Shown in pieces: positions 11,191-24,282 of a stretch of 64,000 bases of DNA. This DNA comes from Thelonectria olida (Eukaryota > Ascomycota > Sordariomycetes > Hypocreales > Nectriaceae): positions 372,001 to 436,000 of the forward strand of contig JAGPYM010000021.1 of NCBI GenBank assembly GCA_020736575.1, given 5' to 3'. The notes beneath the pieces were generated by a model. It was not told where the DNA came from and ran no database searches. It was given only the letters and a program-made list of their open reading frames with translations. Positions within the stretch are counted from its first letter, which is position 1, and every line of letters begins with the position of its first letter. The position numbers and the translations under genes are program-made.

Positions 11191-12877
11191 TTAATCCTTC
11201 TTGGTCTCCTCAGTCATCGGGACCGGCGTCGTAATGGAGCCAGAGCCGCGAGAATTGGAAACGCCATCCGTCATGACCATCGTGTGTCCGCTGGCCATCA
11301 TCTCCCAGTCCACGTCGGACAGGTACGCGAAATCAAGACCCTGCAGCTCCTTGTCCTCGCTCGCTCGGAGGTGCAGGCCGGGGATCTTGTTGATGACGAA
11401 AAGAAGGAGGCACGAGACGAAGAATGACCAAGCCGCACATGTCGTGGCACCCGCGAGCTGGAGGCCGAGCTGTCGCCAGTTGTGGTCCCACCAGCCGCCC
11501 GCGTACGTGTCGCCACTGACGCCATCCAGGGCGGGAACGAATTGGGCTGCAAACAGGCCGGTCAGGATGTCGCCGAAGAAGCCGCCCACGCCGTGGATGG
11601 CGAAGATGTCGAGGCCGTCGTCGACGGAGAGAAGGTACTTGTACTTGGCGGCGTAGAAGCAGACAATGGACGTGAGGAAGCCGATGAGAGCTGAGACGTA
11701 CACAGGCACTGAAACAACATAATTAGCGCTTGGTCGTGAAGGAATGAAGGGAATTGCTCACCGTAACCAGCTGCGGGCGTAATGCCAACCAGGCCAGAAA
11801 TGATGCCCGAGCAGAATCCCACCAAGCTAAACTTCTTGGTGTAGATGTAGTCCAGAAGCACCCAGCCGATGCCGCCGCCGCAAGCAGCAAAGTTTGTGTT
11901 GACGACGACGTAGACGGATCGAATGCTCAGGTTGGCCGTGCTGGCGCCGTTGAAGGCGAACCAGCCGAACCAGATAAAGACGGTGCCGATGCACATCAGC
12001 AGCGGGTTGTGAGGGCGGAAGTGCACCTTCTTCTTCTCCTCGGCCTCCTTGTCGCTGATCCGGGGGCCTAGCATCATGGACCAGGCGAGGGCGCCGAAGC
12101 CGCTGGCGATGTGGACGGGGCCCGAGCCTGCAAAGTCGTAGAGGCCGAGCTTGTACAGCCAGCCGCTGGGGTTCCATTCCCAGTATGCGAGCCTGGCAGT
12201 GAGTGTTAGATAACGGGACCATCACGGTTCGTGTCTTGGTTCGTTGCTCACATGTAGTAGACAAAGGTGGTCCAGCAGAGCAGGAAGACCATGCTCGGCC
12301 AGAGTCGACCACGTTCCAACATGGCGCCGGCCAAAATCATGGCCGTCGCGGTGACAAAGGTGAAGCCAAAGGCGGCATCTAAGATTACAGGTCAGTCACG
12401 GTCCCTCGTCTTGTTTGACGCAGGGAAATACGTACAAAGAATGTCGGGAATGTCAGTGTTGGCCAGCGAAGGCGAGGCAAGGACATTGTGGAAGCCGGCC
12501 AGAGACATGTCGCCCCAGATTGGGTTGGTCGTTCGCGATTGATACAAGGAGTAGCCGTAGACCCAGAACTGGATGCCACAGGCGCATGCGCAAAAGAGCG
12601 ATTGCAGGATCATGGTCAGGGCCGACTTTTGTCGATGCATGCCGGCGTAGAGGAAGCCGATGGCCGGTGTGATTTGCCAGCAGAGAATGGTGCATACTAG
12701 CAGCCAGCACATGTCGCCCTTGATGTCCAATTGAGTGAGATTCAGTTCCTACTACGATGTTCTCCGGCTTTTACACACCTTGTCGTAGGGGGCATTGAGA
12801 TCCTGGGTGATGGGATCGCCACCTTGAGGGTCGACGCTGTAGTCGGGCCACTCGGTGACCGGCGTGATGGTCGACAT
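11191..12877 (-). CDS. Ammonium permease (Mep/Amt family)
   Basis: Five exons are inferred: 12877-12779, 12718-12436, 12378-12252, 12192-11762 and 11708-11191. The four introns are 53-60 bp with GT-AG ends. The product has 485 residues, normal for fungal Mep proteins. Family features include GDMCWLLVCTILCWQITPAI, FLYAGMHRQKSALTMI, the family core DFAGSGPVHIASG, LMCIGTVFIWFGWFAFNG, ITPAAGYVPVYVSALIG, and DDGLDIFAIHGVGGFFGDI, with the pore histidines in the GPVHIASG and IHGVGG segments. About 11 membrane segments are expected, with a cytosolic tail rich in Ser/Thr. It imports ammonium (and, as known for the family, methylammonium) at the plasma membrane. Nitrogen control is likely for the family, but no GATA-site analysis was done here. 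Confidence 0.93.
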
Positions 12878-14064
12878 TTTGCTTGGAGGAGGACTTGACG
12901 TGTCGAATTGGCGATGGCTTCTTTACTCTTCACTTCGCAGCATCAACCTTGCAAAAGGGTCCTGTCGATCAGACCTCGTTGAGTTTCAATGCGCCTTGCA
13001 GTCATGGCACCCCAAGTCGAACAGCGGAACATGAGCAGCCCCCGTTATATACCTGCCATTTCCTCCCCTTTACGACTCTACAGATATGACACAAACGCTT
13101 AAATGTCTTGGCATAGATGTAAACCCTGGTCCACAGCTCCAGAAAAGGCATTGAAATGCGGAGGCCAAGGCTCGCAGAGCGCAGCTCTGATGCTGTTCAT
13201 TGCCTTTGAGATAAGACGCCGACGCGGTGATGGACAAACGACGGCCTCGGACTGGTCCATTCCTTATCAGCGGTGTACAAGGACTCGCCGCAGCGCCAAG
13301 GGCAGGGGCCAAGTATATTGCTTGCCAAGAGATAAAGATTCCATTAGGCCTTATCCGGTGAGCTGGTAGCACTAGGCGCGATGAGATGTGACGTGGAGCC
13401 GGGGGAGGAGTGTGGCCTGCACTAGAGGGAGGGGAGAGGGAGAGGGAAATGGCCAGTTGCAGAGTATTATTTCCACGTTTGGCATGAGCAAGTCTCGTAG
13501 CTGGTGAGACTGCTTTCTTCCTTTATAAGAGTCGTCCATGTCTGATGTGATCTGGGAATCTTGCGATAGGGAGGATCGCGCAATGGCCCAGGCGTTGTCT
13601 GGGAACCTCGGCTTGTTTCCGAGACATGCTGATGCGGCAATGGAACTGTGCGACGTACTTGTCGTTCTGGGCTCAAGGAGTCCTGGGCAACCTTATTGAT
13701 CTGCTTTCAATTGATGGTTTTCAGTCGTGTTGATACACAGCATGTGCTTCGATCGATGTAATCAAGTACGTCTAGTGTATCTTCTTGTGACACGTAATGA
13801 ACATGAACGCGCCTCTCCTTGTTGAACCTTGCCATGCATTGCCAACCCCTGAGAGCCCATTCGACGGAGCAAACATCTTCAAACTCCCTCCCCTGGCTAC
13901 AAAGCCCTTGTCCAGCATAGTTCCTCGTTAAGTCCCTTCAGAAGTCGACTATCATCCCCAAACCAGAATCAAGCCCTCATAGTAGAAAGCCCAGGACGGC
14001 TCTTCTCGCGCTTGATTTAACCAGCCAGAGGGTCAAATCGTCGTGGTTCCAGTCGTCAATGCAA
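12878..14064. other. Intergenic: permease promoter and BTB gene 3' flank
   Basis: No gene is recognised. The left part is the promoter of the ammonium permease, with several GATA-core motifs (for example TTATCAG near 13265, AAGATAAAG near 13327 and TTATCCG near 13352) that fit nitrogen control. The right part is the 3' flank of the BTB gene. Confidence 0.4.
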
Positions 14065-15228
14065 TCAACGATGTCTCTGAGAGCAGTCAGAGCAGACGAG
14101 GGCATATTCTTCTGCCCCGCTCGTGCCGATCCTGCAGCTGAAGTAGTGGCTGCAGCTCTCACACCTTGGCGTTCTATTCAGTCTCGCATGGCATATTCGG
14201 GCTTTGTTCAACTCTCTGTTTGCCTTGTCAATTTCCGTTGCTTGTTCGGAGTTCAAAGCTTGCAATTTCTTCTCAGATTCCTCAAGCTTCTTGTTCGACG
14301 CCTCCAGAAGATCAAGTTGGGTTCTAAGACTTCCAACTCGACGACCGCACTCGGTAGCGACTCTGACCAGAAACGCTCCGCAGGGCTCAAGCTTGGAGAC
14401 GACATCATGCTTGAGTAGCGATTCGGCTTGAGTAGCCGCAGCATGAACAAGGGGTTCAATGAGGGCATCGTCTTCTGATTTGTTCAAGACCTCAACAACT
14501 ACATCAGCAAACAGCTGAGGTGACCATTTGGTGTTGGCAAGTATGTGCTTGAGTTTCTTCACTGCGATGTTCTTCAGAGGTTGGATATTGTAATAATGAG
14601 CAATCTCGTAAAGGGAGACGTTGGCAAGGAAGGAAAAGGATGGCTCCTGAGTGCTTAACTGGGCTCGAGTAGTATGTTGGACGGCCGGTTTATCGACGGA
14701 GACTGGCGGAACGGTGGGGGCTGGAGTGACGCTGGAGTTAGTCCTTGGAGGGAGAATAGAACCCAGCCATCGGAATCTGAGAGGAAGAAACTTGCAGGTA
14801 GTAGGAGATGGAGGTTTGGTTGTTGCTGTCGATGAATCCTTCTTCGTGGTGTCACGAACGGGAATATCCACACTGTATTCTCCGGTGTAGAGAAAGTCGA
14901 TCATGCGTTGAACTGTCTCCAGGTCATAAGACTCGTCCACTTGGACCTCTCCAGTCTTTGACTCCTAGAACCCCCCTGTCAGCGTTCATTCCCGTCGAGA
15001 AAGTCCCCGTGGCTTCAGGCTATTCACCTTGAAGTTTCCACCCAGCGCGGTGGCAAAGAAGGTTGACTGCGTGCAAACCACGGCCTTGTGAAGGCGGAAC
15101 TCCTTTCCGTGCGACTTCATTCTGAAGTCGCTGTACAAGCCACTCTTGAGAAGATTCAAGAGGACGTCGTGCTTCACTTCAGACCCAGAACTCGCATCGT
15201 TGGGGTCAGTGGGAGTGTCCGTACCCAT
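14065..15228 (-). CDS. BTB/POZ domain protein
   Basis: Two exons (15228-15028 and 14964-14065) flank a 63-bp intron, giving 366 residues. The BTB fold covers roughly residues 20-105: LLKSGLYSDFRMKSHGKEF, RLHKAVVCTQSTFFATAL, GGNFKESKTGEVQVDES, VQRMIDFLYTGEYSV. A Ser/Pro/Thr-rich insertion follows, then FLANVSLYEIAHYYNIQPLK, typical of the helices after fungal BTB domains. A coiled coil (LDLLEASNKKLEESEKKLQA) lies near residue 290, and the tail holds two Cys-x2-Cys pairs (CESCSHYF and CSDCSQRH) that could bind zinc. Such proteins usually mediate protein contacts or act as cullin-3 adaptors; the partner is unknown. Confidence 0.85.
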
Positions 15229-15862
15229 GGTGATGGTGTAAGATTAGAACGAACAAGATTTTGAGCAGAGTGATAGTATGGTCGGAGATGAAGGGATGCT
15301 ACATCGAGAGAGATATATGTGTGGGAAGAAAGAGAATGGGAGAAAGAAAACGAAGGGCGAAGTCGTGCAAAACAGTTGGGCATTATTTTGTGCCGCAGCT
15401 GGCAGCCAGTTGGCAACAGAACTCCTTCTCTGGCCCAGAATAATTCAATTCATCGAGGTGGCTATGATTCACGGTCGGTAGGGCGGTCAAACATTGTTCG
15501 CACCTTGTGAGAAAACGGAGTAGCCAATACCTTAAGCAAAACACGCCGTGCCGTCAAGCTGTCGGGCATTGGCCCTCGTCATGCGAAACAGAAGGAGGAA
15601 TCAGCCAATCAACAGAAGAGTTGGGAAAGAAGGAGCTTCTTGTATTGTTTGCGATCTTTTATTGGCAAAATGGTAATGTTTGAGGCCGTGGTAGGGCCAT
15701 AGTGAACACAAGACAACATCGCCAAGGAATATCATGGTGCAGTGTCACGGAATAGCTTTTCTTTAGGCTGCACTTCTAGCTGCAGGGACACAGACTAAGC
15801 GCCACCAGATTGAGTATGTATTTGACTTATCTACAAATTCGTTATGTACGAGGCAAAGGTAA
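15229..15862. other. Intergenic between BTB and glucosidase genes
   Basis: The left part is the promoter of the BTB gene, with an A/G-rich plus strand (a pyrimidine tract on the coding strand) around 15310-15360. The rest is the 3' flank of the GH31 gene. No gene is seen. Confidence 0.4.
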
Positions 15863-18613
15863 CTATACCTTATATACGCCCGCCTTGTTCAAAGAGATGT
15901 GGCAGCCCTTACTCTTCTTCTTGCCATCCAGTACAGTAATCTTCGAAACGACGACCGAGATATCCTTGCCAAACGATCCGGCAATCTTCAGCTCCCCGTG
16001 TCTATACCGGAACGTGACGTGCGAGTAGGATTTCTGCTCAACCGACACACCATCGTCAATGTAGAGCTCGCCCTCAGCCTTGCCGCTCTTTCCCACCGGG
16101 ATGATCAGCTCAAAGTCCTTCTTACGAAGCTCTTCGGTGGTGTTCGCAGAGGAAACACGCAGGGGGAGAATGACGCCGGATCGAATCAGGAGAGGGATGT
16201 CAGTGATGTCCTGGTTGGAAAACGTGTAATGGCCCCCGGTGCCCTCGATCTTCTTGTGCGTGTACCAGTCGTAAAAGGTATCTTTGGGCAAGTACACATC
16301 CACGCTCGTGCTGTTCTCCTCAGTCACCGGCGCAACCAGAAGTCCTGGACCGTAGAAATACTGCAGCTCCAAATCCCACGACTTTCGATCCTGGGGGTAC
16401 AAGAAAAACGTCGGATACAGGACAGGCGTTCCGTCGCGACTAGCCTTGTACATCTCCGTGTAGAAGTAATCAAGCAGCCGGTAGCGAATCTCGATGGCCT
16501 TGCGCGCGCTCTTTGCGACGCTATCCCACCGGTAAAACTCCTGTGGGATGCTCCCCAGCTCGTTGTGGTTGCGGTAGAAGGGAGAAAATGCACCAAGCGA
16601 CGCCCACCGAGCGCAGAGCTGCTCCGTGCTGTTGCCTCCAAAGCCGCACACGTCGGACCCAGTCATGGGAAATTGAAAGAGAGAGGTAAAGGCCAGGAGG
16701 GTTCGAATGCTCGCGCGATACTTGTCCCATGTTGAGACATTGTCGCCGAGCCAGTGTCCGACTTTGGAGCCGGCGCCGGCAAAGGTGCTTCGGGTGATGA
16801 TCAAGGGGCGCACGCTGGGGCGGCGGGCGGACATGGCTTCGTGAGAAGCAATCGACATCATGTGTCCGTAGAGGTTATGCGTGTCGTACATTGCAAGGCC
16901 GTTCTGGTGGATGATGTCGGTGTGGACGGTCTTGTTGGACAGACCGCCCTTGTTCGCGTTCCACGAGTCTTCAAAGGCCGCTTTGTTGTGAATCGCGTAC
17001 GGCGGGTTCAGGAGATCTCGGCCCGGAAGTCCCATGTGGTCACCAGTAGCCTCATCCGATGCGCGGACAAACTCGGTTTGTTCAAGGCTTCGAGCCTTAC
17101 GTTTCATCGGACCTGCCTCCCGTTTGGCCTTAGAGCCAGGCTGGAAATCGGCGGGCCACCCCGGAAGGGATCGAGGTGGTTCCCTCACAGGAGGAGCAGG
17201 AGGAGGATAGTCCCCCTCAACCGCAAAACCAAAGGGATCATCGCAAGGGAAATTGCAAAAGTTTGCCGGCTCGTTCATGTCGATCCAGAGCGCATCAATG
17301 TCCACACCGGTATCCGCGTCGAAGAAGCGTGCAAACTCGCCGTTCCAGTACTCCGAGATGTTCTCAGAGAACCAGTCCGGATAGGCAGTGACTCCGGGCC
17401 ACACAACACCTTTGTAAATGGAGCCGTTCTTTTGATGCAAGAAGATGTTGTCGGCCTTGCCACGATTGAACGGACCATAGTCTGCGTAGGCGACTGCCGG
17501 ATCAACCATGACAATGTAGTGCTGGTTGTTCTTGTGAAGGTGAGATACAAGCTCCCGCATCTTGTCAAGCGGAAAGCGCTCCGGGTCGAGAGAAAAGACG
17601 CGACGCCGGTCCATGTAATCGATGTCGGTCCACATCGTCTCGAGCGGAATGCCGGCTTTACTGTAGTTGTACACGACCTCTGCAACGTCAAACACATCTT
17701 GGTAGCCGTAACGACACTGGTGGAAGCCGAGACCCCAGTAGGGCTGCAGCGTGGGCAGGCCAACGACCTCTGCGTATTGCTTCGTCACCTCCACCGGAGA
17801 CGGCCCTGACAGGAAGTAGAAGTCGAACACGCCTCCCAGGGTGTTGTACTCGAGGTATTGCTGCCTGTCCTTGGACTTGTCGATGACGATGTCGATACCA
17901 TTCGAGTTGAGCAGGAAGACGCCATGTGAGCCGGTTTTTCGTTGTTCCACATAGAACGGCTGGCTACCGTACAAGTTGGAGTCCTCGGGAATGGAGTAGC
18001 TGTCCCTCGCCCATATCGTCCGGGTGTAGTTGGTTGTGTTGAGGCGGAAGGGATCCGAATGCTCGCCAAGGCCGTACAAAAAAGGGTCGTTTGGAAGTTT
18101 CGTCCTGAGACGAAGATACTGGGACTCGAAGACTAACGGCGTGGCGGACGTGTCGAAGAGAACCTCGTTGGAGTGTGACCGTTTGATTTTAAAAGAGAAT
18201 GGCGCTTTAGTGTATTCGAACTTGAGGTTGCTGTGCTTTGACTCAATGGACCCGCCGGGTCTGGTGAAGACGGACTCGGGAACCTGGTAGACCTGATTGC
18301 CTTTGTCTTGAATCTTTACATGAAGGCGGTCGGCTGGCGCGACTGTCAGCGTTTTCATTTATCCTTGTGCCTTTCCAACCTACTTACCAGTTTGATATGT
18401 GACCTCGAGAGTAAGATGGGCCAAGTCTTTGCCGTATACATTGCATCCACTTCCCGCAAGCTCAAGATCAGCAGTCAACTTTCCACCGGTCGTTTTGACA
18501 TTGGAAGCTTTGTAGCCGGGGCATGCAGCCCTCTTGTCGAGGGAATGGAGGTTGATTCCCGGGACAGCGGCCGAAGCCAAGCTGGAGAAGAGAAGGCTGG
18601 ACCACAATCGCAT
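15863..18613 (-). CDS. agdC: Secreted GH31 alpha/beta-glucosidase, AgdC type
   Basis: Two exons (18613-18388 and 18333-15863) flank a 54-bp intron, giving 898 residues. The protein starts with a signal peptide (MRLWSSLLFSSLASAAVPG). The N-terminal domain begins ACPGYKASNVKTTGGKLTAD and leads into the GH31 barrel with YGLGEH, QPYWGLGFHQCRYGY, TMWTDIDYMDRRR and the nucleophile region DALWIDMNEPANF. Further marks are VRPLIITRSTFAGAG, VGHWLGDN and MTGSDVCGFGGNS. The length and an extended insertion after the nucleophile (rich in Pro, Lys and Arg, near GDYPPPAPPVREPPRSLPG) match fungal AgdC proteins. It hydrolyses alpha- and possibly beta-linked glucosides outside the cell. Several N-glycosylation sequons (NTTNYT, NVSTW, NNTEE-like NTTEE) are present. 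Confidence 0.93.
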
Positions 18614-20025
18614 GATGAAGAAGTTGTGGTTTCACTGTCTTGGCGAAGGTGCAGAGCCTGGCAGAAGCAACGACGGATTGACCATTTATATGTCTTATTC
18701 AGAGCAACAAGCCTCGTTACATCCAGAGGGATTTTGCACAGGAAGTACCAATGATGAAAATCCTGGCTCAAATTCAGCGATGTAAGGCCGTTTCAGCGAT
18801 GTAGGGCCGAAATGGATGTTACTGCATTCATCCGTCATGTCCAATAGGAATTACCTTTGACGGCCAATTGAACAGGCCATTGGTAATATTTAGACGGCCG
18901 TTCCCAGTTTAAGGCCAATCTCTAGCGAACATCTACCCACCCGCAAACCATAATGTGACCTCATGGATGCAGAATGACCGTTCAAATTACCTAGGCGATC
19001 ACCTTGCTCGGGCCGAGAAGTGTGGAGGTGGGCTTCCCCGCGATTCTGAATTGGACTTGAGTCTGGGTGAGTAACGAGTTGCGTCATACGTTTGTTTCCC
19101 AGGACCTTTACTTGTGCCCGGACCTTATGTAACCTGGGTATTGTGCAGCCGGACGGAACTGGCTGGTTGACTGGTCAGGACATACCCAGCTAACTACCGT
19201 TACATTCGGCCCGACTACCGCGGAGTCTCCTGTTGAGCATTATTTTTTCCTGCATGAAGACGAACTTGGCGAGCCACTGTAAGAGTGATATTACAGCTCG
19301 CCCGCGTTTCCTGCTCGGCCCTTTAGTTATGACAGCTGAAGATGACTGTTCAGGCGATTGAGGTAAAGACCGAAGCTCCCGGCCAATGTCGATCTCAGCA
19401 TTGGTCTGGACATGACCTATTACATGAGTATACCCTTTTTCTCAGGACGACAGTCTTCCAGACCTCGGCTATATACAAATTCGATATGGTATTTGGTAGT
19501 CTCTAGTATTGTTATCTCGGGAACCCTCAATGTTCTTATACTGATACGATTTTCATGTGATGCGCTACATTCAAGTTCAACCAAGGTGCCCTCCTTTCCC
19601 AAGGTTTGCGTTTATCGCAATGGTAAACAAGAATTTACAGGACAGTGAATTAAGGAGAAAAGGAGACTACGGGACTCTCAGACGTCTCTTTTCTTCCCTC
19701 ATTGCCAGTATCTGGTTTGAAACAAGCCGAAGTCCTGCAAAGCGGGTTACCCTAGACCTGTATTCGAGGACCTGGCGGCCAATTTCAATCAGTCACACGC
19801 AGACGTGCGATTGGACCACAGGCTGTCGACCTGTCACTACGCAACTGCATAAAAAGCCGAAACATTATGATCATATTATAATTACATTCTCAATACCTGC
19901 CATGCCCTCATTCTCAAACGATATGTATAACTCTTAAGGGTGTTTTGACAACAAGCAGTGGCTGCATCTAATCTATGGGCCTCTATCAACAACATGAGGG
20001 TATTCGGTCTGAAACAAAGGAACGT
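18614..20025. other. Intergenic 1.4 kb, no gene recognised
   Basis: The left end holds the glucosidase promoter. The segment from about 18780 to 18920 repeats short GTAAGGCC/GTAGGGCC/TTAAGGCC and GACGGCC-like words, a weak repetitive feature. Small frames around 19400-19940 show no family features. Confidence 0.35.
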
Positions 20026-21576
20026 CTAATGGTGTGACCTGGGCGGCTCCGAAAACTCAGTCCCTGATTCCCTCCCGTCTAACGTAGCTTGATCGTACTT
20101 GATGTTAACCTGCATGTGTTAGTCAACCGAGTCCGTGAGACGTAATACTATCGTGTGGGATTTCTTACAGCCGTTGTTCGGATAATACCGTTGTACGTCA
20201 TAATCTCTTCTTCACTCTCGTTCGGGGAGTGACCTCGAATCTCTGTGCGCGTCTTGTTGACATGCATGTCCTTGAGTGGGAACGACTGGTTCATGTTCGT
20301 GTGACGTCGACCAGTGCCGGTGCCGTAGTTGCTTGCATAGTTGCTAGGCGTGTTGTAGTTCTCATTGCTGCTCTTGTTCGAGAATAGACCAGGGAACATC
20401 TTTCGGAACAGGGGACGGAGAGCTGGACCACAGGCGGCGATGATGGCTAAGTTGACTTCAACGGCGCTCAAAGTGTCTCCAAGGGTGTCTCTGGAGTCGT
20501 AGCCCTTCTGGTAGAACTTTTTGTGAAGCTCGTTGACTCGAACAATCGCGACGATGGTGACACTGCATCAATCCATGTTAGAAAGGAAGACCGTATGGTT
20601 GGAAGAATACTCACACTCCACCGAGCAAAAAGACCACAATCAAACCAACCTTGGCGGCAACGCGCATTCTCAAACCAAGGAAGACCCAGAATGGAATAAG
20701 AAGAACCAGGAAATCGGTAACGATAGTGATGCATGCTGTCGAGATGTAGAACATGGGCGCGTCGATCTGGCGCGTCCTCTTCTCCGTAAGCTCCCAGTAT
20801 GCATTGATGGGCAGTGTCTGGAAAATGACGACGATGAAAATAGCAACCATTTGGAGGGCGTTGAAGATGTTGAGGCCGTAGATGGCGTATCGGATACTTC
20901 GTCGGTGACCACCCAGTCGGAGCAGAAAGATGAGAACAGACGCCTTGACGAGAGCGAGGATCGGGTTGTAGAGGACCTGCATAATCCAGTTCCAGAACAG
21001 GACGGGCTCGAGATCGTATGTTTTGGGTACATCTTTCGTTGGGAATCCGATGTAGTCGTACTTGAGGACTGAGGCAAGTTAGTGATTTGAGTCGACGAGA
21101 TAGAGGGATGAGTAACTCACACATGTAATAGGGAACCACGAGTGCTACGGAGAACGCCTGCATATGAACATTAGATACATTGGCTTCACGAAGGCAACGA
21201 CCGAGGCAGACTTACCATGGCAGCGGTTGTTAACCAGTCATCTGCAAAAGAAAACACAATGGTCAGCATAACTGCGTCTCTTCTGGAATTCGACTCCCAG
21301 AGCCAATTGCCCAACGGCGCAGACGATCCGAGCCCAGAACTTACCAACTCCAATCTGTTTTGAACTCCATCGCGAGTACATGCGAACAGCCCAAACCGCC
21401 ACCGCCAAAAAGGTCATGAAGAAGATGATGGCAATGGCCCCTTGCTGCATAGGCGTTGTGCCCAGCTCGCTGACGGGGATGTAGCCACGGGGCTGCAGCC
21501 CAGGGCCGCCACCAACACGCTCGGCGATGAAGGTGTCCACGTCAATAGACCGCAGGACCTCTCGCAGGATCGCCAT
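20026..21576 (-). CDS. SAT4/rhodopsin-like integral membrane protein
   Basis: Six exons are inferred: 21576-21345, 21241-21216, 21157-21121, 21068-20615, 20562-20169 and 20109-20026. The introns are 103, 58, 52, 52 and 59 bp. The product has 408 residues. It is a seven-helix protein of the fungal rhodopsin-domain (SAT4) family: AIAIIFFMTFLAVAVWAVRM, then DDWLTTAAMAFSVALVVPYY, NPILALVKASVLIFLLRLGG, MFYISTACITIVTDFLVLLI and the terminal VEVNLAIIAACGPALRPLF. The cytosolic tail is polar and ends VNIKYDQATLDGRE in a small last exon. The family is sometimes called Pth11-like; most members have unknown ligands and no CFEM domain is seen here. The longer frame upstream begins with TTG, so the ATG at 21576 was chosen. 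Confidence 0.85.
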
Positions 21577-24282
21577 TGTCGGAGCGTTTCCAACGTGCTG
21601 GGAGAGACGAAAAAGCAAAAGGCCTAGTGAGGGGAATTCTCAAAATGAGGAGCCTTCAATGAGGGGCACGCGAGAATGTCAGCACCGCCCCGACCAACCC
21701 GTGCGTGGTAGCAAGACTTCGGATGAAGAAGACCTTTGGGATCTTCAGGATCGACAGAGGACAGACAATACCTTGGCCAGCTGCCAGCAGACCCGGGAAG
21801 TGGGCCTCGTAACAGATATATACACGTGCTCCCCGACTTGGTCCTTGGATGCTTGGTCCCTGAAGCGTGGTCTTTGCTGGCACAACGACAAGAGAGACAG
21901 GTCCCTGGGCTTGGTACGATCGTGTCACCCTTAGTCGCTACTCGATATCGACACGAGAACACCACCACTACAAAATCTTCCTGCCGCTATTGTGCCAAAG
22001 GGGACCAGCGTCAGACCAGATGACAGACCGAACCCAAACCGTCTTCGATGGCGACTTCTAGCGGATTGAATCCGAGTAACTGGTGAACGCCACTCTCTGA
22101 AAAACGCAGACTAACTGAGCAGCAGGGTCCCTGCCACGCTCAATGGAAGTACCAGCAGCCCGGATGAGGCGCGCTCAGCGCGTGTCAAGCACCATTCGGA
22201 GCCTGCTGAATGGGTTGCCCGACCCGGTCCCCGACTCTGAGAGAACTTGCAGAAAGCAATCGAGACGACAGACGGACCCCGGAACCCAGGCCGCCATGAT
22301 CGACTGCCCGGCACTAGCTAGACCTTGGTGAATGCACGGTTTATGGAGCGACCGGCCGCCCTCCAAGTCCCTGAGGGATACGAATCCGTGCGTTCCGAGC
22401 CAACGAGAAGCGCCAGTCTGTGCCCTAGTGTCTGCCGCTAGATCCTTGGGCCCGGTCACTGCTCTTGCACGGCTCGACATCTGGCCCCGGGATGTCTCTT
22501 TGGTGCCGAGCCGGCGCGCGCCAGGGGGGCACAAGTCGAAACCCTTCGGGGGGGTCGCTTAGGCCAAAACCTTGAAGTTAGGGGGACATGGATGCGAAGC
22601 CCAAAGTTTCCATCATGGCGGAAGCGAGACGTGGTTTTGAGGGAATTCATGGCGTGGTAAGATTAAAAGGAAGATGCCTGCATTGAAGTGCATAAGACTT
22701 GCAGGCCAGCGATTTCTGTAAGTGACAATTGTCATGTCTGAAATACAGACGATCTTTGACTTGTCACCTCATCACTGATCAGATCGATTGCCCATCCCCC
22801 GCAGCTCATCAGAGGGTCCTTGGCCCAGTCCCCCTCTCCAGATCCTCAGCATTCCCCGCAGGACGAGTCGGAAACCGGCCGCTCCAGCTTTTTTTTCCTT
22901 CTTATTTACTGGGCGGAGATGGGGACCTGGAAATTCCGGGGGCCGGTATTCTTTCAGGTAGGGCTGCGGCATTTGTCCAAGGGCCGGCCGCGGGCAAGAC
23001 GGAATGAGGACATGGGAAATTATTCATTCCCATGTCACTTATTCTCCCCTAGTCGCGTATAACTCCGCCATCCGGTCCATCGTAGCGCCACTGCCGTCAC
23101 GACGCACCGCTGAACCAGCGTCCGTGGCCCCCCCAAGAGAGGAGGGGGGGAAGCATCGGGATGTGGACGAAATGAAACGCTGTGTTGGCGGCCTCGAACT
23201 AGACTGGACTCGCATACAAAGCCTCAAAGAGTCAAGAGCCCCTGACTCTTGATTTCCGCCTTCGTGCTTGGCGAGGAGCTTCGGGCCGCTTGTGTCGTAG
23301 GGACTCTTCTCAATAACTAACTAGCCTTGAAGCGTGCCTTCAGGGTTTCGCCAGACGCATAAGCGAGAGGACGCCGCTCAACGCTATCAGTGGAAAAGCT
23401 GACCGGCCTTCTTCGTCAATTCCCCGGTAGCTCAACTTAGCTGGTACCTGCCGTAGACTGCTCTTGCCGTCGGCTGGTGGGCGGCACGGAAGTAGTGCGA
23501 CTTGGGGCAGGACGGAATACGCCTAGAACAAGCATGGCTTTGGTGCGGCTATATCAGCACAACGGTTGCATTGAAATCACCGACTAGCCTCAGCCATCTC
23601 TCTTCGGGACTTGCAGATCTTTCCCTGAATTGTCAGCCCGGCGAGTCAATTCCCTTGCAACTCTTGTGGCCGTCATCGCAGGGGTCCGAACGAGCCGTCT
23701 TCCCACACGGGACCAAGGGTAACCCAGCGGCGGCATAATCTAGTCTACGTAGTATGTGGAGGGCCAAAGTGGGAAACCGACTCATTCCCAACGACCTAAC
23801 AAGATCCAAAGGAGCCAAGCATGAATAATGATGGTTGCAGGCATGTCGTCGTCTTGCCATCATCCCCACCGCATGCCATTGCCAGGGAGGAGAGACGGAG
23901 GCGAGGCTCGGTTCGAGATGTCCTTGCTCCCAGCTTTCCAAACTATCGATTGGAGTCTTCGTCAGCCTAATGATATTCAGGACTGCGTTCTGAGCTCGGA
24001 TCCTGGCATCGGAGTTGTCGAGAATCGACTCACTCGCCCGCGTGGAACTTGCTTATATACACACGTCTTGGGCTTCCTTTCACTCCCCCCTCAGCGCGAT
24101 TCTCTCCCGTCTCCCTCACTCCTGTTCCTGATCATCCCCGATCAGCGTCGATCTTTTCCGAGTCCCCCTTCACAGAGCTAGCGTGCCTTGCTTTTGCACA
24201 GTCCTGCAGCTCTCGATCTAAAAAGAGAACCCCTCGAGTTTCCCGCGCGATCCGTGTCGGCGTTTCAAGCCCAGCAAGCACA
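21577..24282. other. Gene-free GC-rich spacer of 2.7 kb
   Basis: Several frames are open here, but none shows a recognisable domain or coding-like codon use. The region 22100-23700 is G/C-rich and rich in CCGG and GGGG words, with no obvious direct repeat or transposase frame. The last 250 bp before 24283 are C/T-rich and look like the promoter and leader of the FAD oxidase gene. Confidence 0.35.

Noticed and set aside
16754..17809. A 351-codon plus-strand frame inside the GH31 gene
   Set aside because: It is antisense to the conserved catalytic barrel and shows no family features.
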